Source: Chloroflexota bacterium
Lineage (GTDB): Bacteria > Chloroflexota > UBA6077 > SHYK01
Length of the DNA stretch: 56,218 bases
Assembly: GCA_035652535.1 (NCBI GenBank)
Contig: DASRDP010000092.1
Location: 1-56,218, forward strand
Direction: 5' to 3'
Each line of letters starts with the position of its first letter. Position 1 is the first letter of the stretch. The notes under the pieces were generated by a model that was given only the letters and a program-made list of their open reading frames with translations, did no database searches and was not told the DNA's origin. Positions 43,528 to 53,081 of the stretch are shown here, in pieces. Both the position numbers and the translations under genes were made by a program.

Positions 43528-43547
43528 GATAGGAAATAACTCCTATC
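43528..43547. promoter_or_regulatory. Palindromic operator-like site
   Basis: GATAGGAaataacTCCTATC is a perfect 7-bp inverted repeat around 6 nt, in a locally AT-rich stretch of the 362-nt spacer 43390-43751. It lies about 205-225 nt before the cDPG-synthetase-like start and about 140 nt upstream of the divergent regulator gene. The rest of that spacer shows only candidate AT-rich promoter sequence (for example TCTATTCTAGG near 43497). Confidence 0.45.
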
Positions 43548-43751
43548 GTAATGGAGCTATAACCCATCTCTTGGTGTAGGCTGAGCGCTCAGAAATACCG
43601 TCGTTCGGTTCGCGGTGGCCTACCCGAACGTGGGTCGCCGTGACAGGGCGAGAACGGTACGATGGATCGTGGCATCGGGAGTCACCAATGCGTGCGTCGC
43701 ATGGACGGACTCCTGCCCGTCGAGTGCTGCCGCCGCGTTGGAGGAGCGATC

Positions 43752-45122
43752 GTGAGCCGATTGGGCCGGGAGCCGACGCGCGTCGTCATCATGGGCGCGG
43801 CCGGTCGCGACTTCCATAACTTCAACGTCGTTTTTCGGGACAATCCCGCCTTTCACCTGGTCGCCTTTACGGCGGCTCAGATCCCAGAAATCGCCGGCAG
43901 GCGGTACCCTCCTGCGCTCGCGGGGTCGCTGTACCGGGCGGGGATCCGCATCGTCCCGGAGGCGGAGTTGCCGCGCCTCATTCGCGAGGAGTCTGTCGAC
44001 ACCGTCTACCTTTCTTACAGTGATTTGTCGCACGAAGAGGTGATGCACAAAGCATCGATCGTGCTCGCGGCCGGGGCTAGCTTCGGTCTCCTGGGCCCCA
44101 ATGCCACGATGCTGCGCGCGCGTGTGCCTGTCGTCTCCGTGTGCGCGGTCCGCACGGGCGTGGGAAAGAGTCCCCTGTCACGGCATATCGTCCGCTGGCT
44201 CCGCCAGCGCGACCACCGCGTCGTCGCGATGCGCCATCCCATGCCGTACGGGGATCTTGAACGCCAGGCGCTGCAGCGCTTCGCGACCGAGGCGGATCTC
44301 GACGAGGCGCATACCAGCGTCGAGGAGCGGGAGGAATACCAGCCCTACGTTGCGATGGGCGCCGTCGTGTACGCGGGCGTAGACTACGCGCGCGTGCTCG
44401 CCGCCGCCGAGACGGAGGCCGACGTCATCGTGTGGGATGGCGGCAACAACGACCTGCCGCTGGTTCGCCCCGACCTGCATCTGGTGTTGCTGGATCCCCA
44501 CCGCCCGGGACACGAGCTTGCCTATCATCCGGGCGAGGCGAACCTGCGGATGGCAGACGTCGTGGTCGTGACGAAGGTGGATACGGCGGCGCCGGCCGAC
44601 GTGGACCTCGTCGTCGCCAACGCCAGCGCAGTTCGGCCGGACGCGCCCGTCATTCTTGCCGATCTTGAAATCACCTGCGCCGAACCGGAGGCGATCGCCA
44701 GACGGCGCGTGGCGCTGGTGGAGGACGGGCCGACGTTGACCCATGGCGGCATGGGGATCGGCGCGGCCACAGTCGCCGCCCAGCGTTTCGGCGCCGGGGA
44801 GGTCATCGACGCGCGCCCGTTCGCCGTCGGCTCCATCGCCGACGTCATGTGCGAGTTCCCCCATCTTCGCGGCGAGATCCCGGCGATGGGGTACTCGCCG
44901 AGGCAGCTTGCCGACCTTCAGGAAACGCTGCGGCGCATACCGTCCGACGTCGTGATCGCGGCAACACCCGCCCGGCTCTCGCGCCTGCTCCAAATCGAAA
45001 AACCCATCGTCGAGGTGGGCTACGAGTTCCGCGAGCGCGGCAGCCAGCTGCCGACGATTCTCGAGGCCTTCGAGGAACGCTTCCGCGGGCAGCGGCCGGC
45101 GGACCGCTCGGTGCTGATGTGA
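43752..45122 (+). CDS. Cyclic 2,3-diphosphoglycerate synthetase-like P-loop protein
   Basis: 456 residues from GTG 43752, which has a perfect upstream GGAGGAGCGATC. N-terminal Rossmann-like part ([20 protein letters not shown]) is followed by a SIMIBI-type P-loop [20 protein letters not shown] and [20 protein letters not shown]. These are the marks of the archaeal cDPG synthetase family; bacterial members are common but their product is mostly unproven. Carbamate kinase follows after 52 nt. Function assignment is by family only. Confidence 0.78.
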   Translation: MSRLGREPTRVVIMGAAGRDFHNFNVVFRDNPAFHLVAFTAAQIPEIAGRRYPPALAGSLYRAGIRIVPEAELPRLIREESVDTVYLSYSDLSHEEVMHKASIVLAAGASFGLLGPNATMLRARVPVVSVCAVRTGVGKSPLSRHIVRWLRQRDHRVVAMRHPMPYGDLERQALQRFATEADLDEAHTSVEEREEYQPYVAMGAVVYAGVDYARVLAAAETEADVIVWDGGNNDLPLVRPDLHLVLLDPHRPGHELAYHPGEANLRMADVVVVTKVDTAAPADVDLVVANASAVRPDAPVILADLEITCAEPEAIARRRVALVEDGPTLTHGGMGIGAATVAAQRFGAGEVIDARPFAVGSIADVMCEFPHLRGEIPAMGYSPRQLADLQETLRRIPSDVVIAATPARLSRLLQIEKPIVEVGYEFRERGSQLPTILEAFEERFRGQRPADRSVLM

Positions 45123-45174
45123 CGGTGACGAACTGGCTGGTCGTTGCGACCCGCGCTGTCCCAGCGGGGCATCC

Positions 45175-46092
45175 GTGACTCGGCTGGTCGTGGCCCTGGG
45201 CGGCAATGCGCTCCTGCGCCGCGGCGAGCCGCTGGAGGCGTCCGTTCAACGGCGGAACGTGCGGCGCGCGGCCGAATCGCTCGCGCTGCTGGCGCGCGAT
45301 CACGAGCTGGTAATCACCCACGGGAATGGACCGCAGGTCGGGCTGCTGGCCCTGCAGAGCGCGGCTTACTCATCGGTGCGCCCGTATCCTCTCGACATTC
45401 TCGGCGCTGAGAGCGAGGGCATGATTGGCTATCTGATCGAGAATGACCTGCGGAATGCTCTGCCCGGGCACGAGGTGGCGACCCTGCTGACGCAGGTAAT
45501 CGTCGACCGCCACGACCCCGCGTTCCGCCGTCCCACGAAACCGATCGGTCCCCTCTACCCCGAGGCCGAGGCCCGGCGCCTCGCGCTCGAGCGCGGATGG
45601 ACGGTCGGGCACGATGGGACGCAATGGCGGCGACTCGTGCCGTCGCCGGATCCGGTGGAGATCGTGCAGCTTCGGCCGATTCGTATCCTCTGCTCGGCGG
45701 GCGTGACCGTCATCTGCGGGGGCGGCGGGGGCGTTCCGGTCGTGCGCGACGAGCGCGGCCACCTCGATGGGGTGGAAGCTGTGATCGACAAAGACCTCCT
45801 GGCGGCGCTGCTCGCCTCGAGCGTTGCCGCTGACGGCCTCGTGATGCTCACGGACGTGGACGCCGTATACGAGGGATGGGGCGGACCGGAGCCGCGCCCG
45901 ATCCGCGAGGCCACGCCGCGCGAGCTCAGGGCGGGCTGCTTCGCACCGGGCTCCATGGGTCCCAAGGTCGAGGCCGCGTGCCGCTTCGTCGAGAGGGGTG
46001 GGACATTCGCCGCGATCGGCGCGCTCGCTGACGCCCCGGCTATTCTGAAAGGAAGGGCAGGCACGACGGTGCGCCGCGCCGTCGGCCAATAG
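45175..46092 (+). CDS. arcC: Carbamate kinase
   Basis: 305 residues, normal length. Interconverts carbamoyl phosphate plus ADP with carbamate plus ATP. Motifs: [61 protein letters not shown] and [16 protein letters not shown] 45175. No arginine deiminase or ornithine carbamoyltransferase gene is nearby; instead it is paired with the cDPG-synthetase-like gene. Its stop is followed by GGGAGG for the ligase gene starting 7 nt on. Confidence 0.92.
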   Translation: MTRLVVALGGNALLRRGEPLEASVQRRNVRRAAESLALLARDHELVITHGNGPQVGLLALQSAAYSSVRPYPLDILGAESEGMIGYLIENDLRNALPGHEVATLLTQVIVDRHDPAFRRPTKPIGPLYPEAEARRLALERGWTVGHDGTQWRRLVPSPDPVEIVQLRPIRILCSAGVTVICGGGGGVPVVRDERGHLDGVEAVIDKDLLAALLASSVAADGLVMLTDVDAVYEGWGGPEPRPIREATPRELRAGCFAPGSMGPKVEAACRFVERGGTFAAIGALADAPAILKGRAGTTVRRAVGQ

Positions 46093-46099
46093 GGAGGGC

Positions 46100-48592
46100 G
46101 TGGCGCGAAACCTGGGCGAGCTGGTTCTCCACGCGACGGCGAGCTACGGCGACGCCGTCGCATTTCAGGTCCGGCGAGGATTTCGCATCGAGCGGCTCAC
46201 GTTCGCCGATGTCGGCCTCCGCGCCCGACAAACGGCGGCGTGGCTCGTTGCGCGCGGGCTCAGGCCGGGCGATCGAGTCGTCGTCTGGTCCCCCAACATG
46301 CCGGAATATGCCGTGCTGTACTTCGGCGCCTGGCTCGCCGGCGTGGTGGTCGTCCCCATCGACGTTCGGACGAAGCAAGACGTGGCCGATCGCTTCGTCG
46401 CGGCGGCGCAGCCGTCCCTCGCCCTCGTTGCGCGATCGATTGGGGTGCCCTTCGGCGAATCCGTGCGTGAGAGCTTTGTCCTGGAGGACCTGTTCGACAT
46501 GGTCGCCGGCGCCGATCCCGAACGAGAGATGCCGGACGTGGGGCCGTCCAGCTTGTGCGAGATCGCCTTCACCTCCGGCACGACCGGCGTGCCCAAAGGC
46601 GTGATGCTCACCCACGGGAATCTCATCGCCGAGATCGAGGGGCTGCGAGTGGCCTTTCCATTGGAGCGCTCCTACCGCGCCCTCTCGCTTCTCCCCCTGA
46701 GCCACATCTTCGAGCAGGCGATCAATCTGCTCCTGGCTTATACCAGCGGCGTTCGGATGACATACGTGCCGCGGGTCAATAGCCTGACGATCCTCCGCAC
46801 GCTCCAGGAGGACCGCATCACCTGCTTCGTGCTCGTGCCGGAGCTGCTCCGAATGCTCCTGGCAGGGCTGGAGCGCGGGGCGCGTCAGCGTGGGCGGGAG
46901 CGTGCGTGGGAGGCGGCCCACCGCGTCGCGCCGTACCTGCCCTGGGCTCTGCGGCGCGCGCTCTTTCGCGACGTGCACCGCGCCCTGGGCGGGAGCCTCG
47001 ATTTCATCGGAAGCGGGAGCGCGCCCCTCGACCTCAAGCTGGCGTCGACGTTCGAGCGGATGGGGATTCACATCTACGAGGGGTATGGGCTCACGGAGGT
47101 CGCCGGCGCGGCGACCATCAACGGCCGCCGGGACCGCCGCGTCGGGAGCGTGGGCCGGGCGATCCCCGGCGTCGAGATCACCACGGCCGATGACGGCGAG
47201 ATCCTGATTCGCGGCCCAACGGTGACGAGCGGGTACTTCGCCAACACCGAGCTCACGGCCCGAGCGTTTCGCGGCGAGTGGTTCCGCACCGGCGACGTCG
47301 GTGAAGTCGATGGCGACGGGTTCCTCCATATCTCGGGACGCGAAGCCTTCAAGATCGTGCTGCCCGACGGGCGGAAGGTCTATCCCGAGGACGTGGAGCA
47401 GGCGCTGAACAGCCACCCGCTGGTCCGGGAGAGCTGCGTGGTTGGGCTTCCTCGGCCGGGCGGCGAGAGCGTGCACGCGGTGCTGCTTACAGACCACCCG
47501 GAGCGGGCCGGGCAGATCGTCCGGGATGCGAACCGCGTTCTCTCCAACCACGAGCAGATTACGAGCCACAGCGTGTGGGATGGGGACGACTTTCCGCGTA
47601 CGCCGATCTTGAAAATCGACCGCAAGGCGGTGCGCGCTGCCGTGGATCGGCATGAGCGCGCAGCCGGGCCCGCACTGATCGAGGGAACCGGCACGGCCGC
47701 GGACCAGCTGCTCGCGATCGTCGGTCGGCTGGCGGGCCGCGCGCCGATCGATGTGCGGCCCGACGACGCGCTGGGTCTGGACCTGGGGCTGGACTCGCTC
47801 GGCCGCGTGGAGCTCGTCGCGGCGATCGAGGAGGAGATGGGGCGCGTGGTCGACGAGTTGGGCGTCGGGCCGGCCACCACCGTCGCGGAGCTGCGGCGGA
47901 TGGTCGCGGCAGGCGCGCCCACGGTGGAATTTCGCCCGGGGGCTCGGTGGCAGCGGTCGTGGTGGGCGCGCGGCATTGGCCGCGTGCTCCTTTGGGGCGC
48001 CTTTCGGATCCAGGACCGCTCGATGCGGCTCGAAATCGTCCACCCCGAGCTGGCCGCGCGCCTGCCGTTCCCGTCGATCTGGATCTTCAACTACCAGGGA
48101 CCCTACGCGGCCCTGGCGGTGCTGCGCGCGGTCCCGAGGCGCCTCCGAGACCGCGTCGCCGTGGCGACGGACTCGCGCCTCTGGGAGGGGCGCGACCGCT
48201 GGCAGGGCGTACTGGCGGCCCTCGCCATTCAGGCGTTTCCCTTCGTGAAGAGCGGCGGCGCCGTTCGGCCGAGCCTCGAGGAGATGGGCCGATGGCTGGA
48301 CGACGGTTACGCGGTGATCATGAGTCCCGAGGGCAACCCCGAACAGGACGGGGTCATGCTGCCGTTTCTTGGCGGCGTGGGCCTTATGGCCGTGGAGATG
48401 CGGGTGCCGATCGTTCCGTTTCGCCTCGAGGACTACCATAAGCTCTTCCCACGCGATCCGCAGTTTCCGTATCTTCCCAACAGATCCGGAACGGCGCGCG
48501 TGATCGTCGGGGAGCCATTCACCGTACCAAAGACAATGCCACACGATGAGGCGAGCGAGCTGGCCCGCCGAGCCCTCATGGAGACGCGTTGA
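46100..48592 (+). CDS. Acyl ligase-ACP-acyltransferase-like fusion
   Basis: 830 residues. Residues 1-545: AMP-forming ligase (FTSGTTGVPKGVMLTHGN around 159-167, YEGYGLTEVAGAATINGR, WFRTGDVGEVDGDGFLHISG). About 555-640: carrier domain with GLDLGLDSLGRVELV, phosphopantetheine Ser566. About 650-830: PlsC-like fold with SPEGNPEQDGVMLPFLGGVG. In the acyltransferase the catalytic HX4D is replaced by NYQGPYA (Tyr665, Ala670), so this module probably does not work as a normal glycerolipid acyltransferase. The protein may load and hold an acyl chain for another enzyme. GTG start; last 17 nt overlap the convergent CPBP gene. Confidence 0.85.
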   Translation: MARNLGELVLHATASYGDAVAFQVRRGFRIERLTFADVGLRARQTAAWLVARGLRPGDRVVVWSPNMPEYAVLYFGAWLAGVVVVPIDVRTKQDVADRFVAAAQPSLALVARSIGVPFGESVRESFVLEDLFDMVAGADPEREMPDVGPSSLCEIAFTSGTTGVPKGVMLTHGNLIAEIEGLRVAFPLERSYRALSLLPLSHIFEQAINLLLAYTSGVRMTYVPRVNSLTILRTLQEDRITCFVLVPELLRMLLAGLERGARQRGRERAWEAAHRVAPYLPWALRRALFRDVHRALGGSLDFIGSGSAPLDLKLASTFERMGIHIYEGYGLTEVAGAATINGRRDRRVGSVGRAIPGVEITTADDGEILIRGPTVTSGYFANTELTARAFRGEWFRTGDVGEVDGDGFLHISGREAFKIVLPDGRKVYPEDVEQALNSHPLVRESCVVGLPRPGGESVHAVLLTDHPERAGQIVRDANRVLSNHEQITSHSVWDGDDFPRTPILKIDRKAVRAAVDRHERAAGPALIEGTGTAADQLLAIVGRLAGRAPIDVRPDDALGLDLGLDSLGRVELVAAIEEEMGRVVDELGVGPATTVAELRRMVAAGAPTVEFRPGARWQRSWWARGIGRVLLWGAFRIQDRSMRLEIVHPELAARLPFPSIWIFNYQGPYAALAVLRAVPRRLRDRVAVATDSRLWEGRDRWQGVLAALAIQAFPFVKSGGAVRPSLEEMGRWLDDGYAVIMSPEGNPEQDGVMLPFLGGVGLMAVEMRVPIVPFRLEDYHKLFPRDPQFPYLPNRSGTARVIVGEPFTVPKTMPHDEASELARRALMETR

Positions 48593-49334
48593 AGGGCTGC
48601 CCGCGTCGCCGGATGAACAGAACGATGGCGACGATCGCCAGCCAATGGGCAACCACCGCGCCCGCGAGGTGATCGGTCCGATGCCGGAGCCAGCCGAGGA
48701 GCGCCCCGAAGGTGAAGAGCGCACAGAGGGCGGCAGCGGTCAAGAACGGACGGAGTACCGAGGGCGCGCGCAGTCGCGCGACGTTGTGCCAGACGATGAG
48801 GGTGTGCCATAGTGCGAAGGCCCCACTGGTCAGCAGGACGGTGCGGCCTGGATCGAACGTTCGCGCCAGCATCGCCTGCAGGAGGCCGCGGAAGGCCACC
48901 TCCTCGAAGAGCGCGGATCCGATCAGATACTGGCCGAGCAAGAGCCGCGCGATCTGCGCGCGGGAGAGCCGGTCGATCTCCGGCACCGCGAGCCGCCGGG
49001 CGATTACCGGCAGACTCAACACGGGCCTGATCACGAGACCTGGCACGGCCGCGAGCGCCAGTCCGGAGAGGAGGCTGCGCCGAATACGGGCGGGCGCCAG
49101 GCCCAGTTCCCGAGCGCTGAACCGGCCGAGCCCGGCCCACGCGATGACCACGCTCAGCATCGCCACGTGGGCCCAGTTGAAGCGCAGGGGCACCTCCGTG
49201 CTCCGTCGGGTCGCCAGCCAGGCGCTGCCGTTGCCGTAGGCGAGCAACGCCGCGATGAGGGCGAGCGGCGACCAGAGGGCGCGGCTGCGCGCACCGGTCG
49301 TGCGCTTGGCGGGGGCGGTATACGGCGCGGACAT
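48576..49334 (-). CDS. CPBP family intramembrane metalloprotease
   Basis: 252 residues with about six to seven hydrophobic helices. The glutamate pair motif SALFEEVAFRGLLQAML and the histidine motifs SGAFALWHTLIVWHN and TDHLAGAVVAHWLAIV are those of the CAAX-protease/bacteriocin-processing (CPBP) family. ATG 49334 is preferred to TTG 49337. Substrate unknown. Single gene convergent with the ligase fusion. Confidence 0.85.
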   Translation of the reverse strand: MSAPYTAPAKRTTGARSRALWSPLALIAALLAYGNGSAWLATRRSTEVPLRFNWAHVAMLSVVIAWAGLGRFSARELGLAPARIRRSLLSGLALAAVPGLVIRPVLSLPVIARRLAVPEIDRLSRAQIARLLLGQYLIGSALFEEVAFRGLLQAMLARTFDPGRTVLLTSGAFALWHTLIVWHNVARLRAPSVLRPFLTAAALCALFTFGALLGWLRHRTDHLAGAVVAHWLAIVAIVLFIRRRGQPFNASP

Positions 49335-49420
49335 CAATCTCGATAATATGCTGTCGAACGCGGAGTGCGGCGTCCGCCCCGGCGTGTCGTCGACCGCCAG
49401 CCGACCGATGGGGATGCGAA

Positions 49421-50419
49421 GTGGGAAACCTGGCCCTGACCGTCGCGTGCGGTCCCTACGATCGCACTGAGGCCCTTCGAACCGGCGCGGTGCTCGTCGA
49501 GGGAATCGATCTGACGTATCTGCCCATTCAGTCCCCGCCCGAGATTTTCAATCGGATGGTGCAGAAGGACTCCTTCGACGTCGCCGAGATGTCCGTCTCG
49601 CTGTACATGACGCGGCGCTCCGAGGGTCGATTCCCGTTCGTGGCGCTCCCGATCTTCCCGTCGCGCCTGTTTCGCCACGGGTTTATCTTCGTGAACGTCG
49701 ACGCAGGGATTCGCGAACCCAAGGACCTGGAGGGGAAGCGAGTCGGCGTGCAGGAGTTTCGCCAGACGGCGGCCGTATGGATTCGCGGTATCCTCCATCG
49801 CGAATACGGTGTGGATTTGGATAGCATCCACTGGCTCGAGGGCGGGGTGAACGCGCCCCGACACCCCGGCACGGTGATGGACCTGCGACCCGAAGAGCAT
49901 CAGGCCGTTGGGTTGGTGGAATTCATTCCGGAGGGACGGACGCTGAGCGACATGCTGGCCTCCGGCGAGATCGACGCGTTCATCGGCGCGCGCCGGCCGT
50001 TCTCGTTGGGGAAGAGCCCGAGGGTTGCGCGACTCTTTCCGAACTATCGCGCGGTTGAGCGAGCGTACTATCAAAAGACGGGAATCTTTCCCATCATGCA
50101 CACGCTGGTGCTGCGGGAGCGCCTCTACGCTGAAAAACCGTGGGTCGCGGAGAGCATCTTCAAGGCCTTTGAACAGGCGAAGGCGTGGGCTCTCGAGCAG
50201 ATGCGGTTTAGCGGCGCGATGCGCTACATGCTCCCGTGGCTGTACGACGACATCGACGAGCTGGACGCGCTGTTCGGCGCCGATCCGTGGCCTTACGGGC
50301 TGGAGCCCAACCGGGCGACGCTGGAGACCCTGATGCAGTTCCTGGTCGACCAGCGTTTCCTCCCAAAGCCCACGCCCGTCGACCAGCTATTCGTACCGAT
50401 CGTCACGGCCAACGAGTAG
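49421..50419 (+). CDS. 4,5-dihydroxyphthalate decarboxylase-like (PBP-fold) protein
   Basis: 332 residues with no signal peptide. LTVACGPYDRTEALRTGAVL, AEMSVSLYMTRRSEGRFPFV, LPIFPSRLFRHGFIFVN and GKRVGVQEFRQTAAVWIRG match the Pht5-like family, which shares the periplasmic-binding fold but acts as a cytoplasmic decarboxylase of 4,5-dihydroxyphthalate in phthalate catabolism. GTG 49421. It is followed after 30 nt by Rieske dioxygenase genes, supporting an aromatic-degradation role; the exact substrate is inference. Confidence 0.7.
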   Translation: MGNLALTVACGPYDRTEALRTGAVLVEGIDLTYLPIQSPPEIFNRMVQKDSFDVAEMSVSLYMTRRSEGRFPFVALPIFPSRLFRHGFIFVNVDAGIREPKDLEGKRVGVQEFRQTAAVWIRGILHREYGVDLDSIHWLEGGVNAPRHPGTVMDLRPEEHQAVGLVEFIPEGRTLSDMLASGEIDAFIGARRPFSLGKSPRVARLFPNYRAVERAYYQKTGIFPIMHTLVLRERLYAEKPWVAESIFKAFEQAKAWALEQMRFSGAMRYMLPWLYDDIDELDALFGADPWPYGLEPNRATLETLMQFLVDQRFLPKPTPVDQLFVPIVTANE

Positions 50420-50449
50420 GGCGCCGGAGGGTTCGATGAGGACACGGCC

Positions 50450-51778
50450 ATGAAGATCGATCCCGCGGCGCTGGTGGTCGACCGGGAGAACGACTTCCGC
50501 GTTCATACGCGAGCCTACGTGGACCCGGAGATCTTTGATCTGGAGATGGAGCGCATCTTCGGGACCGTATGGGTCTACGTAGCTCACGAGTCCGAGATTC
50601 CGGCGCCGGGCGACTTCCGCACCTCCGCCATCGGGACGCAGCCCGTCATCGTGACGCGCAGCGGCGATGGCGCCATCCACGTGCTCCTGAATCGCTGCCG
50701 GCACCGCGGGTCGGTCGTGTGCCGGGACGAGCGTGGCCACGGCGAGCGGTTTCAGTGCCCATACCACGGATGGGTGTACGGGATTGACGGCGCGCTGCTG
50801 GGCATCTCGCAGGCCGATGGGTACCCCGAGGACTTCGACCGTGCGACGCTCGGTCTCATGTCCGCCCCGAGAGTGGCGTGCTACCGGGGCCTGATCTTTG
50901 CGAGTCTCGCTGCCCATGGGGAGTCGTTGGAGCAGCGGCTCCGCGACGTGCGCAAGTACGTGGACGTCTGGTGTGACAAGTCGCCGACGGGCACGCTGCG
51001 GCTGACCAGGTCGATGCATCGCTACGCGTATCCCGGCAACTGGAAGCTTCAACTGGACAATGGAGTCGACGGTTACCACGGCAACTACGTCCACGAGTCG
51101 TTTCTCAAGATCGTAGAGCGCGCAGGGGAGACGACCGTCGGCGCGTTCACCAACCTGCGAAAGACGGGATCTACGCGCGGGCTGAGCCACGGGGACGGGC
51201 TAATCGATCGGCCCTATGGGGGGATGGCGGGCCAGTTTGACTACCATGACCCGCTCCTGGAGGAGTACCACGAGCAGCTCCGCCAGGCGTACGGCCCCGA
51301 GCGGACGCAGGCGGTGCTGGGCCAGCAAAACGTCCTGGTGTTTCCGAACCTGTTCCTCTTCGAGTCCCACGTCCGGGTGATCCGGCCGGTGAGCCTCCGC
51401 GAGACGGTGGTCGAAATGCATCCCTTCGCGCTGGACGGCGTTTCGGATGAGCTGAACCAGGCGCGAATTCGAACGCACGAACGCTTCTTCGGTCCGGCCG
51501 GCTTCGGGGCGCCCGACGACGTAGAGATGTTCGTCAACGTTCAGTCGGGCCTTCAGGCGCGCGCCGTCGACTGGCTGCTCATGAGCCGCGGGCTGCACCG
51601 CGAAAAGGTCAATCAGGATGGCGAGCACGTCGGCGCGTCGACGGACGAGGCGCCCCAGCGCGCGGCCTATCGCGAGTGGCGTCGGCTGATGAGCCGCGCC
51701 GACGAGCGTCAGCACCCGGGCCCAGAGCTGACGGCGCACCCATCGCCTCCGCCCACCGATGAAGGGGAAGCTTCTTGA
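50450..51778 (+). CDS. Aromatic ring-hydroxylating dioxygenase, large (Rieske) subunit
   Basis: 442 residues. Rieske 2Fe-2S site C-x-H-x17-C-x2-H at Cys83, His85, Cys103 and His106 (NRCRHRGSV ... FQCPYHGWVYG). The mononuclear iron domain carries NWKLQLDNGVDGYHGNYVHE with the two facial-triad histidines. It should cis-dihydroxylate an aromatic acid with electrons from a reductase not present here. Start ATG 50450. The beta-subunit gene begins inside the last four bases (TTGA). Confidence 0.93.
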   Translation: MKIDPAALVVDRENDFRVHTRAYVDPEIFDLEMERIFGTVWVYVAHESEIPAPGDFRTSAIGTQPVIVTRSGDGAIHVLLNRCRHRGSVVCRDERGHGERFQCPYHGWVYGIDGALLGISQADGYPEDFDRATLGLMSAPRVACYRGLIFASLAAHGESLEQRLRDVRKYVDVWCDKSPTGTLRLTRSMHRYAYPGNWKLQLDNGVDGYHGNYVHESFLKIVERAGETTVGAFTNLRKTGSTRGLSHGDGLIDRPYGGMAGQFDYHDPLLEEYHEQLRQAYGPERTQAVLGQQNVLVFPNLFLFESHVRVIRPVSLRETVVEMHPFALDGVSDELNQARIRTHERFFGPAGFGAPDDVEMFVNVQSGLQARAVDWLLMSRGLHREKVNQDGEHVGASTDEAPQRAAYREWRRLMSRADERQHPGPELTAHPSPPPTDEGEAS

Positions 51779-52266
51779 TCCTCAGTCGCGAGGAGGCGGA
51801 AGCGCTTCTTTATCGCGAGGCGCGCCTGCTCGACGAGCGTCGTTTCCCGGAATGGCTGAAGATGTTCGCGGAGGACTGCCGGTACTGGGTGCCGACGAGC
51901 GAGGCTGACTCGCCCCTCGATCCCTCGCTCATCTTCGACGACCGCGCGCGCATGGCGGAGCGGGTCTTTCGCCTGTGCGAAACGCGCGCCTACGCCCAGC
52001 GTCCGCCGTCGCGCACGGTCCACAGCGTGTCGAACGTGGAGGTGTGCGAGCCGGAGCCCGACGGGGCGGTCGTCGTGCACTGCGCAGTGCTGATCGTCGA
52101 GCTGCGGGAGGGTGACGCGTCCCAGTCGGGCCTGGGCAGCCAGCGACTCCTTGCTGCGCGCTGCCGCTACGTCTTCGTCGGTGGCCCAGACTGGCGAATC
52201 CGCGAGAAAAAGCTCCTCCTCGTAGACCGCGACCTGCCGCACCACAATCTCTCGTTCATCCTCTGA
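51775..52266 (+). CDS. Aromatic ring-hydroxylating dioxygenase, small (beta) subunit
   Basis: 163 residues, SnoaL-like/NTF2-fold beta subunit: EEAEALLYREARLLDERRFP, WLKMFAEDCRYWVP and RCRYVFVGGPDWRIREKKLL. It stabilises the alpha3-beta3 enzyme. Start is TTG 51775, overlapping the alpha stop by 4 nt, behind AAGGGGAAG. No ferredoxin or reductase gene follows before the decayed region at 52267. Confidence 0.88.
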   Translation: MILSREEAEALLYREARLLDERRFPEWLKMFAEDCRYWVPTSEADSPLDPSLIFDDRARMAERVFRLCETRAYAQRPPSRTVHSVSNVEVCEPEPDGAVVVHCAVLIVELREGDASQSGLGSQRLLAARCRYVFVGGPDWRIREKKLLLVDRDLPHHNLSFIL

Positions 52267-52411
52267 TCGATCTGTCGATCAATCGTCTGCATTTCAGGCC
52301 TGAAACAGAACCGGTGCCACTTTGCAGGCGGCGGGTGGCGTCTACTGGACTTGTCGGTACATAGATGGAATCGTAACGGCATGGCCACTCCTGGCCTGAG
52401 GCCGGAGCGCT

Positions 52412-52632
52412 GTGGTGCAGCGATCAGTCTTGGTCGTCGACGATGACCCGAGTACTAGGAGATCCGGGCGGCCGGATACCTCAACAAGCCTTTCGACGTC
52501 GTGGATCTCTTGTCCTGTGTCCAGGAGTTGTGTGCTTCGAATATCCGGGACCGGAACCAGTCCGTGTTTGGTCGCGTTTACGCCGAGCCGGGTGCAGACA
52601 CTACGACGGCGAGCCAGCTTTCCTCTTGCTGA
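52412..52632 (+). pseudogene. Response-regulator receiver with internal deletion and frameshift
   Basis: The frame from GTG 52412 reads MVQRSVLVVDDDPSTRRSG, the start of a receiver domain. From 52468 another frame reads AAGYLNKPFDVVDLLSCVQE then LCASNI, its end (the KPF lysine region), to a TGA at 52630. About 80 codons in between, including the phospho-acceptor Asp, are missing. It runs into the 3' end of the convergent VOC gene. The remaining 145 nt (52267-52411) show only short TCGATCTGTCGATCA repeats. Confidence 0.75.
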
Positions 52633-52996
52633 AGTGCAATTCGAGGTGATTGCCCTCGGTGTCGAAGAGGTAGATGGTGTTGCCGCTCTCCCGGTCCTCG
52701 GTAGTCCGGAACAAGCCCATCTCCTTCACCATCTTCAGCGCCTCCTCGTAGCTCCCGAGGTCCATCTCGAACGCCTGATGCGCGACCCCATCCTGCGCGA
52801 CGGGGTCCCACGAGTGTGGCCTCGGCCGCTCGAAGAGGACGACGGTATCGTGGCCGCACTTGAGCCGGTCCAGCTTTTGCGCGGTGCCCACCCGGTCCAT
52901 GAACTCCATGCCCAGGACTTTCGTGTAGAACGCCTGCGCCCGGTCGATATCGTTGACGGGGATTCCCATATGGTAGACGCCTTCAGCCTTTAGCAC
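52601..52996 (-). CDS. VOC superfamily (glyoxalase/extradiol dioxygenase-like) protein
   Basis: 131 residues with the paired beta-alpha-beta-beta-beta modules: MLKAEGVYHMGIPVNDIDRA, AFYTKVLGMEFMDRV, the central HQAFEMDLGSYEEALKMVKE and the C-terminal YLFDTEGNHLELHF, giving His and Glu candidates for the metal site. GTG 52996 has AGGAGGGGG upstream. It lies beside the ring dioxygenase genes but on the other strand; which reaction it performs is unknown. Confidence 0.85.
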   Translation of the reverse strand: MLKAEGVYHMGIPVNDIDRAQAFYTKVLGMEFMDRVGTAQKLDRLKCGHDTVVLFERPRPHSWDPVAQDGVAHQAFEMDLGSYEEALKMVKEMGLFRTTEDRESGNTIYLFDTEGNHLELHFSKRKAGSPS

Positions 52997-53081
52997 GTTC
53001 CCCCTCCTGTGGGTCGGTTCGTGGCGAGGACACCCAGCCGCGTGCCCACGCCGGGACGGCGACGCGCGAGAATGGACGGGT

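Noticed and set aside
46040-48724. An 894-codon open frame on the minus strand
   Set aside because: It lies wholly opposite the ligase-ACP-acyltransferase gene, has the arginine/histidine-rich composition of an antisense frame in GC-rich DNA and shows no domain.
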